This document shows, piece by piece, positions 43,188-51,120 of a stretch of DNA of 64,000 nucleotides (positions are counted from its first letter, which is position 1; each line of letters begins with the position of its first letter). Both the position numbers and the translations under genes were made by a program. Under the pieces are notes generated by a model. The model saw only the letters and a list, made by a program, of their open reading frames with translations, was not told where the DNA came from and did no database searches. This DNA comes from Herminiimonas sp. (GTDB lineage Bacteria; Pseudomonadota; Gammaproteobacteria; Burkholderiales; Burkholderiaceae_D): the NCBI GenBank assembly GCA_028292665.1, contig JAQGLW010000180.1:1-64000 (forward strand). The letters are read 5' to 3'.

Positions 43188-44617
43188 ACCAACGCGCCGC
43201 CGGCGGGGCGAATGCGGCGTGCCTCATGGGCTGCAATGTTCGTCTTGACTGGATGATCCGTTTGGCCGGCATGATCGGAATCGGTCTGCTGACCACCGCC
43301 TGCGCGGCGCTCCCCGAAGTGCGCTATCTGAGCAGTTCGCTGGTAGCGCCGGCGAACCCGACGGTGACCAATGCGCAAGGCACGCTCAGCGCAAAAAAAT
43401 CGAATTCGCTGCTGGCCAGACGCTGGCGCAATTCGCACGTGGATGTCGCCGCGCTGGCGGCGCTGGAAGAAGCGGCCACCGGCAACCCTCTGATCGCCGG
43501 CAACAAAGTCACCTTGCTTTATGACGGTCCGCAAACGATGGCGGCGATGATCGAGGCGATCAGCGCGGCCAAGGATCACATCAATCTGGAAACCTATATC
43601 TTCGACCAGGATGAACTCGGCATCCGCTTTGCGGATCTCCTGATGGCCCGCCAACGCGCCGGGGTGCAAGTCAATATAATCTACGACAGCGTCGGCACGA
43701 TCGGCACGCCGCAGGCTTTCTTCGACAGAATGCGCGATGCCGGCATTCATCTGCTGGCCTTCAATCCCGTCAATCCGCTGAAGCTGGTGGGGCCGTGGGA
43801 GCCGAATAATCGCGATCACCGGAAAATCCTGGTGGTCGACGGTGTGGTCGCCTTCACGGGCGGCGTGAATATCAGCAGCACCTATGCCAACAGTTCGCTG
43901 TTCCGCTCGAAAGCCAGGCGCGATGCCAAAGTCGGATGGCGCGATACCCATATCAAGGTCGAAGGACCGGCGGTCGCCGCGCTGCAGTGGATATTCCTGG
44001 ATAACTGGGCCAGCCAGAAATCCCCCGATCTCCCTGACAGCAATTTCTTTCCGCCATTGAAAGAGGCCGGCGACAAGCTGGTCCGGGTTCTGGCCAGCGA
44101 ACCCGATGGCGATCATGAGATTTACAAGGCTTACATTCTGGCGATACAAGAGGCAAAGAAAACGGTGCACATTACCTGCGCCTATTTCGTGCCGGACGCG
44201 CAGATTCTGCAGGCGTTGAGCGATGCCGCGCACCGTGGTGTCGACGTCAAGATCATTTTGCCCGGGGTGACGGACAGCGGCCTGGTGTTTCACGCGGCGC
44301 AATCCTTTTACAGCGAAATGCTGGCCAGCGGGATCAAGATCTATCAGCTGCAAATCGCGGTCCTGCATGCCAAGACAGCCGTGATCGACAAGGTTTGGGC
44401 GACGGTGGGGTCGACCAATATCGATACCCGCAGCTTCTTGCACAATAATGAAATCAACGTGGTGGTCTTTGGCGACGAATTCGGCAATGCGCTGGAAAAT
44501 GCATTTGTCGAGGACCTGCGCTATTCGGTCGAAATTACCGGGGAAAAATGGGAGCAGCGCCCGCTGGGCGACCGGTTCAAGGAATGGGCTGCCCGCAGAC
44601 TCGAGTATTGGCTGTGA
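43184..44617 (+). CDS. Phospholipase D / cardiolipin synthase-like protein
   Basis: 477 residues. Two HKD motifs: HRKILVVD at about 212-219 and HAKTAVID at about 395-402, each followed by GS/GG-x-N. Lipobox-like LTTACAAL near residue 40 suggests membrane anchorage. Closest in plan to ClsB/ClsC-type cardiolipin synthases that join two phospholipids. Translationally coupled to the preceding gene, so the envelope protein and the lipid enzyme are made together under CRP-like site 9. Confidence 0.88.
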   Translation: MNQRAAGGANAACLMGCNVRLDWMIRLAGMIGIGLLTTACAALPEVRYLSSSLVAPANPTVTNAQGTLSAKKSNSLLARRWRNSHVDVAALAALEEAATGNPLIAGNKVTLLYDGPQTMAAMIEAISAAKDHINLETYIFDQDELGIRFADLLMARQRAGVQVNIIYDSVGTIGTPQAFFDRMRDAGIHLLAFNPVNPLKLVGPWEPNNRDHRKILVVDGVVAFTGGVNISSTYANSSLFRSKARRDAKVGWRDTHIKVEGPAVAALQWIFLDNWASQKSPDLPDSNFFPPLKEAGDKLVRVLASEPDGDHEIYKAYILAIQEAKKTVHITCAYFVPDAQILQALSDAAHRGVDVKIILPGVTDSGLVFHAAQSFYSEMLASGIKIYQLQIAVLHAKTAVIDKVWATVGSTNIDTRSFLHNNEINVVVFGDEFGNALENAFVEDLRYSVEITGEKWEQRPLGDRFKEWAARRLEYWL

Positions 44618-44912
44618 TGCCTTCGCCGGCTGGAATATTCAAAGCCCTGATCGCGATGGAGTGGCGATGCATAAGCGTTTTTGGTCAAGCTTGGTTGAGC
44701 CGGTTGAGATGCCTGCTGTCGATCTGCGCTGCGATGCAGGGTTGCCGATGATGCCGGCACCATGCATCGAAATCGATGAGCTGTGAGGGTTGCGCTTGGA
44801 CGGTTGCGCCGCCCGGCCATGACGACTACTGTCGCCGCGGCCGGACCGGCGATCAAACCGGCAGCGGAGGGGCTGCAGCGGATTTGTCCATATCGGCGCT
44901 GATGACGATTGA

Positions 44913-45215
44913 TTATTTGCGGCCCAGGATCACGCCTGCCAGGAGTCCCGCGCCGGCCGCCGCAGCGATCGCGCACCATGGATTTTCTTTCACGTAACCG
45001 TCTGTCGATGCTGCCATTTCCTTGCCGGCGACGAGGGCGCTTGCCTGCGCGTCCTGGGCCTTGTCCAGCGCCGTATCGAGCAAACGCATGCCGCGGTTAC
45101 GTACTTCCTCGGCCTTTTCGCCCGTCAATGCGGCGGCTGCTTGAAACAGCGCTTGCGCATCCTTGACCAAAGTCTTCACGTCATTGTTGACTGCTTTTAA
45201 ATTCGATTCCAGCAT
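44913..45215 (-). CDS. DUF883-family membrane-anchored protein (ElaB/YqjD-like)
   Basis: 100 residues: an amphipathic helical N-terminal part (VKTLVKDAQALFQAAAALTG) and a C-terminal membrane helix with the family motif GYVKENPWCAIAAAAGAGLL. YqjD-type proteins associate with ribosomes at the inner membrane in stationary phase. GAGGAG before the ATG. It follows the ferritin-like gene by 87 nt and may share its mRNA. Confidence 0.9.
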   Translation of the reverse strand: MLESNLKAVNNDVKTLVKDAQALFQAAAALTGEKAEEVRNRGMRLLDTALDKAQDAQASALVAGKEMAASTDGYVKENPWCAIAAAAGAGLLAGVILGRK

Positions 45216-45302
45216 GATGAACTCCTCAAAATAGATAATTGATCGATGTGAACATGCCGCCGCCGGCCTGTTCTGTGGTCGGACCGGACAGGCGCGATAA
45301 CG

Positions 45303-45839
45303 CTATGCCAGCAAATCGCGCATGTCGTCGGCATGTTCTTCTTCCATTGCCATGATCCCGACGAGCATATGCCGGGTGGTCGGGTCGGTTTCGCCGATTT
45401 GTTCGATCATCTGGCGATAGGCCTCGACGGCGACGCGCTCGGCGATCAGATTGGCCTTGATCATGGCCTGGATGTTGTCCGAGTCATCGTACTCGGCATG
45501 GCTGCGTTCGATCAGGGTGGCCGGATTGAAATCGGGTTTGCCGTTCAATTGCACGATGCGCTCGGCCAACAGGTCCGCATGACCTTGTTCCTCCTGCGCG
45601 TGCTGCAGGAATTCAGCCTTGATCGGCCCATTCTGCAGTCCGGTTGCGGTGTAGTAATGGCGCTTGTAGCGCAAAATGCAGACCAGTTCAGTCGCCAGCG
45701 CACCATTCAGCATCGCAATGATTTCCTTGCGGTCGGCCTGGTAGCCGGCTGTCACTGCGCCATCATCGAGATGTTCGGCGGCGGCCCGGATTGCGGCAGT
45801 ATCGATTCCCGCGTGTATCGTTTTTTTTACTTCGTGCAT
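45303..45839 (-). CDS. Ferritin-like / bacterioferritin-type protein
   Basis: 178 residues, four-helix ferritin-like fold. Di-iron ligands visible as Glu in LATELVCILRYKRH, the pair in AQEEQGHADLLAE, Glu in LIAERVAVEAYRQM and the final EEEHADD. Similar proteins store iron or detoxify peroxide. The N-terminal extension before ADRKEIIAMLNG is typical of this branch. Upstream region shows no CRP-like palindrome. Confidence 0.88.
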   Translation of the reverse strand: MHEVKKTIHAGIDTAAIRAAAEHLDDGAVTAGYQADRKEIIAMLNGALATELVCILRYKRHYYTATGLQNGPIKAEFLQHAQEEQGHADLLAERIVQLNGKPDFNPATLIERSHAEYDDSDNIQAMIKANLIAERVAVEAYRQMIEQIGETDPTTRHMLVGIMAMEEEHADDMRDLLA

Positions 45840-46049
45840 GATTTTCTCAGATAAAAGTAACGAGTAAAGAATCAGAAGTCGCTAGTGTCTTGAGCCAGGA
45901 ATTCGGTGAATCATGACAGTGATGAAATCGCGTCGGGACAAGGCGCAAAGCACAGCAAGGGCGGTTCTTCTTGCGAGCGTTTGCAACCCGGTATCCGGCA
46001 CGATTTCCATCATTTTCATTCAACGGATTTCTGATTCAGGACAGCAGGA

Positions 46050-46940
46050 TCAACGTTGTGTAATCTTGCCGCCGGCATCGGAAAGGACGATCTCGACGCG
46101 CCGGTTCAACTGGCGATTCTGTGCCGTATCATTGGCGGCGACCGGATAAGTCTCGCCGTAACCGCGGATGGCGATGCGCTCGCGGGCCACGCCCATTTCC
46201 TGCAAGGCGTTGCGCACTGCGGTGGCACGGCGCTCCGATAATTCCTGGTTATGCGCGGCTGCGCCGGTGCTGTCGGTAAAACCTTCAACCAGCACGGTAC
46301 GTTGCGGATTTTGCTGTAAAACATCGGCCAGCTTTTGCGCTGTGCGCATGCCATCCGGATTCAAGCGCGCCAGGTCGGTGCCGAACAAGACGTCGCCGAG
46401 GGTGATTACCATGCCGCGTTCAGTCTTTTTTGCAGCCAGATCAGCCAACTGCGCTTCCAGTTGCGCCGCGCGCGCTTGTGCTTCCTGCGTCTTGCGCTGG
46501 GCTTCGGCTGTCTCGCCTTGGGCTACCTGCGCTGCCAGCCTGGACTGTTCCGCACTTGTTTTGGCTTGATCGGCTTCATTCGTGCGTTGATCCAAACGAA
46601 TTCGATCGCGCTCCTTACCGGCGCTGGCGACGTTCGCCTCCGCCGATTTTTGTTTCGCCACTTCTTGCGTCAGCGCGATTTTTTGCCTGGCAAGGTAAGC
46701 CAGCTTGTCGATTTTTTCGGCGCTGTCATTATGGCGTGCCGCTGCATTGGCTTGCTCCAGCGCTTCGCCGGCTTGCTTCATTTCCAGCGGTGCGTAGCTC
46801 GGAATGTTCGGATCGTTTTGCGCCGCCATGTAATCGCCGCGCGTCTGATCCAGCAAACTGGTGGTTTTCGGCATCGAGCTGCAAGCGCCGACGAGAGCGG
46901 CAATGACTAGCAGAGTGGGTGTAAAGTGAGTTTTTTTCAT
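46050..46940 (-). CDS. DUF4398 + OmpA-domain lipoprotein
   Basis: 296 residues. Lipobox VGACSS, a DUF4398-type helical region (LEMKQAGEALEQANAAARHN), a long Ala/Gln/Glu coiled coil with AQxRxQEAQ repeats, and a C-terminal OmpA domain (LFGTDLARLNPDGMRTAQKL, VEGFTDSTGAAAHNQELS, RGYGETYPVA, NRRVEIVLSD). Probably spans from outer membrane to peptidoglycan. It lies 81 nt after the DUF4398-only lipoprotein and is co-directional. Confidence 0.9.
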   Translation of the reverse strand: MKKTHFTPTLLVIAALVGACSSMPKTTSLLDQTRGDYMAAQNDPNIPSYAPLEMKQAGEALEQANAAARHNDSAEKIDKLAYLARQKIALTQEVAKQKSAEANVASAGKERDRIRLDQRTNEADQAKTSAEQSRLAAQVAQGETAEAQRKTQEAQARAAQLEAQLADLAAKKTERGMVITLGDVLFGTDLARLNPDGMRTAQKLADVLQQNPQRTVLVEGFTDSTGAAAHNQELSERRATAVRNALQEMGVARERIAIRGYGETYPVAANDTAQNRQLNRRVEIVLSDAGGKITQR

Positions 46941-47021
46941 GATGAAATCCTTTGGGTTGCAGCGGCGCCATGCATGGACGCGGCTGAATGTGGCAAGTGT
47001 TGCGTTGCTGATGCGTGTTTC

Positions 47022-47399
47022 TTATTTACCGGCGCGGTCCAATTCTTCACGCAAGACCCGGATGTCGTCTTGCAATGCATCCGCTGCCGTTTGCGCTTTG
47101 GCGGAATTGGCTTTGCCTTGCGCCAGTTTGGCGTCCGCTTGCGCCTGGATCGCCAGATCGTTTGCCAGCTTGTAATTTTTGGCTGCCATCGCTTTATTGG
47201 CCCGGGCCATTTTTTCACGCGCCGAATTCATCTCGACCGGCGCGAATTCCGCACCGCCCGCACCGGAGGCATTTTCGACAGCCGCTGTGGAGACAGCCAC
47301 ATTGGCGGTCGCCGGTGTCTTCATGCTGCTGCAACCGGCAGCCAGAACCACGGCTGCGCCGCACAGAACCTTGAACCATTGCTTTGAATTTCTTGTCAT
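47022..47399 (-). CDS. DUF4398-domain lipoprotein
   Basis: 125 residues from ATG 47399 (GGAGAG upstream). Lipobox LAAGCSS, then the DUF4398 helical hairpin (APVEMNSAREKMARANKAMA, ANDLAIQAQADAKLAQGKA). A shorter relative of the N-terminal half of the downstream OmpA protein, so the two may pair. Strict CRP-like site 71 nt before the start with a near-perfect -10 (TATAAC). Confidence 0.88.
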   Translation of the reverse strand: MTRNSKQWFKVLCGAAVVLAAGCSSMKTPATANVAVSTAAVENASGAGGAEFAPVEMNSAREKMARANKAMAAKNYKLANDLAIQAQADAKLAQGKANSAKAQTAADALQDDIRVLREELDRAGK

Positions 47400-48030
47400 T
47401 ATTTCTCTCCGGTGAATCGTTAATCGAATGGGGTATGCGACGTTATAAGCCGGAGTTTCAGCGAGATCGGTACGTTGACGCACATAGCGCCGGAAAGCCG
47501 GGTCGGTGCGCCGGCCCGTTGCCGCCGTGCCGAACCGGCAGCAGCCGACGCTGACCGTCGAAGCCGTCGGGCGCGGCAGCTGCAAGCGCACGCAGCTGGA
47601 TCAATATGGATTGCGTGGGGTTATCCGATGCGTGACAAATCGGCGCACGGCTTCAACGGGATCCGGGCCCATGACGGGATTGCGTCCGGCGAGTGAATTC
47701 TCGCCAAGCCGCACGATTCCGCCGTCAACGTGCCTGCCGACAGGCGCCAGTTGCGATTATGGTTCCTGAATTCCTTGAGCTGGTGCGCCGAGTCTTGCTG
47801 CACAATTCCGCACTGCGCCTGTGTCCGGCCGGCGATCTGGCAACGCCTGGCGGCGGCCGCACCTGATTGATGGTGTAATCGAAAACACCAAATACCTATG
47901 GTCTTGTTTTGGCAATCCCTCAATTGATATATCGATACATATTTCCTTTAGCATATAATTGCTTGATGGGAAATCTCCCTGCTGATCCAACTAACATGTA
48001 ACGATATCTTGATAAAGAGGAGAAAATTAG
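47400..48030. other. Gene-free stretch, 631 nt
   Basis: Divergent region between the DUF4398 operon and the AT-rich gene at 48031. The left part holds CRP-like site 10. From about 47880 the base composition turns AT-rich and includes a TATAAT at 47954-47959, a probable -10 for the next gene. No credible coding frame. Confidence 0.6.
47470..47484. promoter_or_regulatory. CRP-like palindrome, strict (site 10)
   Basis: GTACG-ttga-CGCACA. On the minus strand TATAAC (47447-47442), five of six consensus bases, begins 21 nt away; predicted leader of 36 nt to the DUF4398 start. The clearest example of the site plus -10 arrangement. Confidence 0.8.
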
Positions 48031-48702
48031 ATGCGGGTTTTAATTGCTCTGGCTTTTGCTATTTCGTCTGTAGCAGGGGCAGCACAAGCACAATCGATAG
48101 AAGCTCCCATTCCTACGCAGGGGGATAGTTGGCAGTTCCAGACCATCAACCTGTGGACGTCGAATCTGATCTCCAGGACGTCCAAAAAGACAATTGGCGC
48201 ATCGGGTGAATATGTACGCAGCTATTTTGACACTCAATCAATCGGACAAAATGGCGAAATCATGAAACCTGAAGTTTCAGAAGGAACGGCACGTGCTGAT
48301 TTAAACCAGGTCGTCATGTATCGCGGCGAGAAACAGGAACGCACTTGGTATAAATGGCCGTTAGTACAGGGGAAAAAATGGAGCCATCAAATCAAAGAGG
48401 AGCTTCCACCTATCGCAGGTGCAACACAAACGCGGACTATTACATCTACAGTCAATGCGGAAGTTATAGGTTGGGAAACATTGGAAGTCCCAGCCGGCAA
48501 GTTTAAGACTATGAAGATCGTCTATAAGACCAGTTGGGTAATGGATAGCCCTTCTGCTACTGGCGTGGGCATGAGCACATCATGGTATAGCCCTGATGCA
48601 AAAATCAATGTGCAGTCTGTGTACGAATCATTTGGTGCGGATGGCTCGCCGCAAGTTAGAACTAAAACTCAACTGATTCATTATCAGGTAAATAAGTCAT
48701 AG
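48031..48702 (+). CDS. Exported hypothetical protein with atypical composition
   Basis: 223 residues with a signal peptide (MRVLIALAFAISSVAGAAQA). The mature part looks beta-rich (DSWQFQTINLWTSNLISRTS, WETLEVPAGKFKTMKIVYKT) and ends YQVNKS; the VPAGKFKT pattern is shared with DUF3108-like lipid or envelope proteins. Codon use and base composition are visibly AT-richer than neighbours, as are the flanks (47.9-48.9 kb), suggesting acquisition. Preceded by AGAGGAGAAAA. Function unknown. Confidence 0.75.
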   Translation: MRVLIALAFAISSVAGAAQAQSIEAPIPTQGDSWQFQTINLWTSNLISRTSKKTIGASGEYVRSYFDTQSIGQNGEIMKPEVSEGTARADLNQVVMYRGEKQERTWYKWPLVQGKKWSHQIKEELPPIAGATQTRTITSTVNAEVIGWETLEVPAGKFKTMKIVYKTSWVMDSPSATGVGMSTSWYSPDAKINVQSVYESFGADGSPQVRTKTQLIHYQVNKS

Positions 48703-48885
48703 ACTTGCATGCCATCCAATTTCCTAATTAATTCTTTACACACCAAGGTAGCGGCGAGCATTCTCACAATGCGGAAAATATGCCGAATGTCCTCCGTTGT
48801 TTATTCGGCAGTTCGTCTCTACGTTGGTGTGTCAGCGTTTCCCCCCTTCATGTCCTTAAACCCACCCATAACTGGGGATACTCTG

Positions 48886-49059
48886 TTATAGGCAATCTGT
48901 AGCTTTTGCGGAGCAGTTAAAATTGGTTCTTCCATATCTTGCCTTGACAATCAAGATTAAGGCGGATGAAGCGTTTTGATCGTTGGTCAGCCTGCTCCAT
49001 TGTTCTTTGAGTTTTCCGCTGAATTGTTTCCAGCTGCCTGCTATACGATCACGGTTCAT
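48886..49059 (-). pseudogene. Decayed CsbD-like gene
   Basis: Begins like CsbD (MNRDRIAGSWKQFSGKLKEQ then WSRLTND) with AAGG before the ATG, but the conserved DLDVIAGKRDQLAG segment is lost and replaced by QNASSALILIVKARYG. A deletion or frameshift after residue 27 is likely; only 57 residues remain. The intact relative is at 31246. It could still make a short protein. Confidence 0.55.
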
Positions 49060-49174
49060 ATCGGCCTTCATTTCATTTTGGTTGGTTCCGGACAACCCGG
49101 CAGGTTTGTCCTGGCGACTGTCCTGATACGCTTTATCGCAAGTGCAATCATGTTCCGGACGAACAGTTGGTTCT

Positions 49175-49189
49175 GTGCGATGGCGTACA
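49175..49189. promoter_or_regulatory. CRP-like palindrome, strict (site 11)
   Basis: GTGCG-atgg-CGTACA, preceded by T, between the decayed CsbD gene (minus) and the second Crp/Fnr gene (plus). TAATCT starts 21 nt to the right; CATGAT at the mirrored place on the other strand. Confidence 0.75.
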
Positions 49190-49294
49190 TTCGATGCGGC
49201 GTTTTCACGTTAATCTTCCGTCCATCGAATGGCGATCCTGAAGCTTCAGGATCGCCATTCATTCGCTTCTTTTGCTGGAAACAATTGGCCGATC

Positions 49295-50017
49295 ATGTCT
49301 TCACCGCACTCGCCGAAACAAAATCATCTGTTGGCCGCCCTGCCTGCCGAGGATTACGAACGCCTGTCGCAGGACCTGGAGCTCGTGCCATTGCCGCTGG
49401 GCTGGGCAGCGCATGAATCGGGCGGCAAACTAGGCTACGTATATTTTCCTACGACGAGCATCGTGTCCTTGCTGTACGCAATGGACAATGGGGCATCCGC
49501 GGAAATTGCGTTGACCGGCAATGATGGCCTGGTAGGGATTGCGCTTTCCATGGGCGGGGAGGGCACGCCGACCCGTGCGGTGGTGCAGACGGCTGGTTAT
49601 GGCTACCGCCTGAAAACCGCTATTTTGCAAAGGGAATTCAGAGAGGGCGGGCATCTGCGGTTTTTAGCGCTGCGTTATGCGCAAGCGCTTGCCATGCAGA
49701 TGGCGCAGACCGCGATTTGCAATCGGCGCCATCCGGTCGAACAGCAACTATGCCGCTGGCTGTTGCTAAGCCTGGATCGGCTGCCGACGAACGAACTGAA
49801 AATAACGAAAGAATTAATCGCCAATATGTTCGGCGTGAACGCCGCCGGCATCGACGAGGCGGCGTTAAAACTGCAAGCGGAAAAATTGATTCAATACACG
49901 CGCGGCCACATCATCGTGCTGGATCGCTCAAAAATGGAAGATCATGTCTGCGGTTGCTATGAATCGATCAACCAGGAGAGCAACCGCCTGCTACCGGATT
50001 CCGTGGCCGTCTCCTGA
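49295..50017 (+). CDS. Crp/Fnr-family transcriptional regulator (Crp2)
   Basis: 240 residues from ATG 49295. Beta-roll sensor domain (GGKLGYVYFPTTSIVSLLYA), dimer helix, C-terminal helix-turn-helix (KITKELIANMFGVNAAGIDE). Paralog of Crp1, sharing LLAALPAxD near the start and the C-terminal CxCYE motif (CGCYESI). Its recognition helix lacks the Arg residues of Crp1, so its DNA preference may differ. Effector unknown. Directly downstream of a CRP-like site, so it may be a target rather than the regulator. Confidence 0.88.
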   Translation: MSSPHSPKQNHLLAALPAEDYERLSQDLELVPLPLGWAAHESGGKLGYVYFPTTSIVSLLYAMDNGASAEIALTGNDGLVGIALSMGGEGTPTRAVVQTAGYGYRLKTAILQREFREGGHLRFLALRYAQALAMQMAQTAICNRRHPVEQQLCRWLLLSLDRLPTNELKITKELIANMFGVNAAGIDEAALKLQAEKLIQYTRGHIIVLDRSKMEDHVCGCYESINQESNRLLPDSVAVS

Positions 50018-50346
50018 ACGGGTTGCTGCCACATATTGCGGCACAGAATCGGGATGCCCGCCTTTTGGCATTTGAAGAAAATCACTCCTCCGTACGGCAA
50101 CGCACAGAGAAGCCCGGTACTTTCGCTTAATCTTCAAAAGTTGAATCTAGCCATCCTCTTGCACCAGGATGCTTCGAATAACGCGCAAGCCATGGTGGCA
50201 ACGAATCGGCAAATCGTTTCTCCTCGCATGCTGCGGCACTCGCCCGATTCACCGACATTAATCATCAATTGCAAAAAACTGATTATGTCCGCTTGTCCAT
50301 GCACAATATTGTGCGCATTTTTTTCTCATCACATAAAAGGATCAAT
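50018..50346. other. Intergenic region upstream of collagen-like gene
   Basis: 329 nt without a gene; holds CRP-like site 12 with its -10. The AT-rich part near 50260-50340 is a probable leader. Confidence 0.6.
50092..50106. promoter_or_regulatory. CRP-like palindrome, strict (site 12)
   Basis: GTACG-gcaa-CGCACA, the same core and spacer as site 8. TAATCT (50128-50133) begins exactly 21 nt downstream, the same hexamer as at site 11. A 207-nt leader to the collagen-like gene is implied. Confidence 0.78.
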
Positions 50347-50724
50347 ATGAAATATTCATTACTGTCAGCCGCCCTGGTCACGATGCTGGGTTTGAGCGCT
50401 TGCGAAAAAACCACGGTCAACAATCCTGCTCCTGCCCCGGCTGCAGTGGCGGTTCCCGGTCCGGCTGGACCGGCCGGCGCAACCGGTGCTGCCGGTTTTG
50501 ACGGCGCCAAGGGTGCGACCGGCACAACAGTGGCGGTTCCAGGCCCGGCCGGAGCGACTGGCGCAACCGGTGCTGCCGGCTATGACGGCGCCAAGGGTGC
50601 AACCGGTGCTACTGGCGCCGCCGGCTATGATGGCGCAACCGGTGCAACGGGCGCTGAAGGTACCAAAGGCGATACCGGAAAAACCGGCGGCGACACGGTC
50701 GTGATCGTTCCTGCCCAGAAGTAA
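50347..50724 (+). CDS. Collagen-like repeat lipoprotein
   Basis: 125 residues. Lipobox LSACEK, a Pro/Ala stretch, then about 25 Gly-x-y triplets ([19 protein letters not shown]), interrupted once by TTVAVPGP, and the tail VVIVPAQK. Such triplets fold as a collagen-type triple helix; bacterial examples are surface fibres or spacers. Internal repeats of [16 protein letters not shown] suggest growth by duplication. Start ATG preceded by AAAGGA. A strong hairpin follows. Confidence 0.85.
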   Translation: MKYSLLSAALVTMLGLSACEKTTVNNPAPAPAAVAVPGPAGPAGATGAAGFDGAKGATGTTVAVPGPAGATGATGAAGYDGAKGATGATGAAGYDGATGATGAEGTKGDTGKTGGDTVVIVPAQK

Positions 50725-50736
50725 TTCTGCGTCATG

Positions 50737-50765
50737 CAACGCATGGGGGAACAGCCCATGCGTTG
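50737..50765 (+). terminator. Hairpin after collagen-like gene
   Basis: CAACGCATGGG, 7-nt loop, CCCATGCGTTG: perfect 11-bp stem 12 nt after the stop codon. No T run follows. Confidence 0.6.
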
Positions 50766-50906
50766 ACAGCGCAACCGGACCAATCGGCATTGACCTTTTC
50801 TGACGAATCAGGCTTTGGCCCGCACAATGCATCGACTCATCACGGCGCGCTGCCGCGTAAAAAAAGAAAGAGGCCGAGTGGAATTAAAAGGGGTCATACT
50901 CCCTAT

Positions 50907-50921
50907 GTGCGGTAACGCACC
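50907..50921. promoter_or_regulatory. CRP-like palindrome, strict on the minus strand (site 13)
   Basis: TGTGCG-gtaa-CGCAC, which read on the minus strand is a strict match. TAATAT begins 22 nt downstream (50944-50949), giving a leader of about 165 nt before the glucan synthase. Confidence 0.65.
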
Positions 50922-51120
50922 ATCTAATCCGCCACCCCGGCGGTAATATCAAACAGTCCATATCGACGTCGTGCCAGAAGATGGAGCGCTGCAACTTTAC
51001 CTGAGTCGATCCGGTACGGGTATCGATTTACGGGAGCGCCGGAATCGGATCTGTGACAATGCCTCGCGTCCTCCGCGATCCGCTTCATCCGGATTTGAAG
51101 AATAGAAAGAAACGTCAGAA

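Larger units (their letters stand above)
50725..51120. other. Intergenic region, 396 nt, upstream of the glucan synthase
   Basis: Holds the hairpin after the collagen-like gene (50737-50765) and CRP-like site 13 with a -10. No credible gene. Confidence 0.6.

Noticed and set aside
43130-44443. 437-codon minus-strand frame over the PLD gene
   Set aside because: Shadow frame opposite two clear HKD motifs; no domain and no ribosome-binding site.
49152-49166. Second palindrome TGTTC-cggac-GAACA beside site 11
   Set aside because: Spacing differs by one base from the CRP-like motif, so it was not counted as a member.
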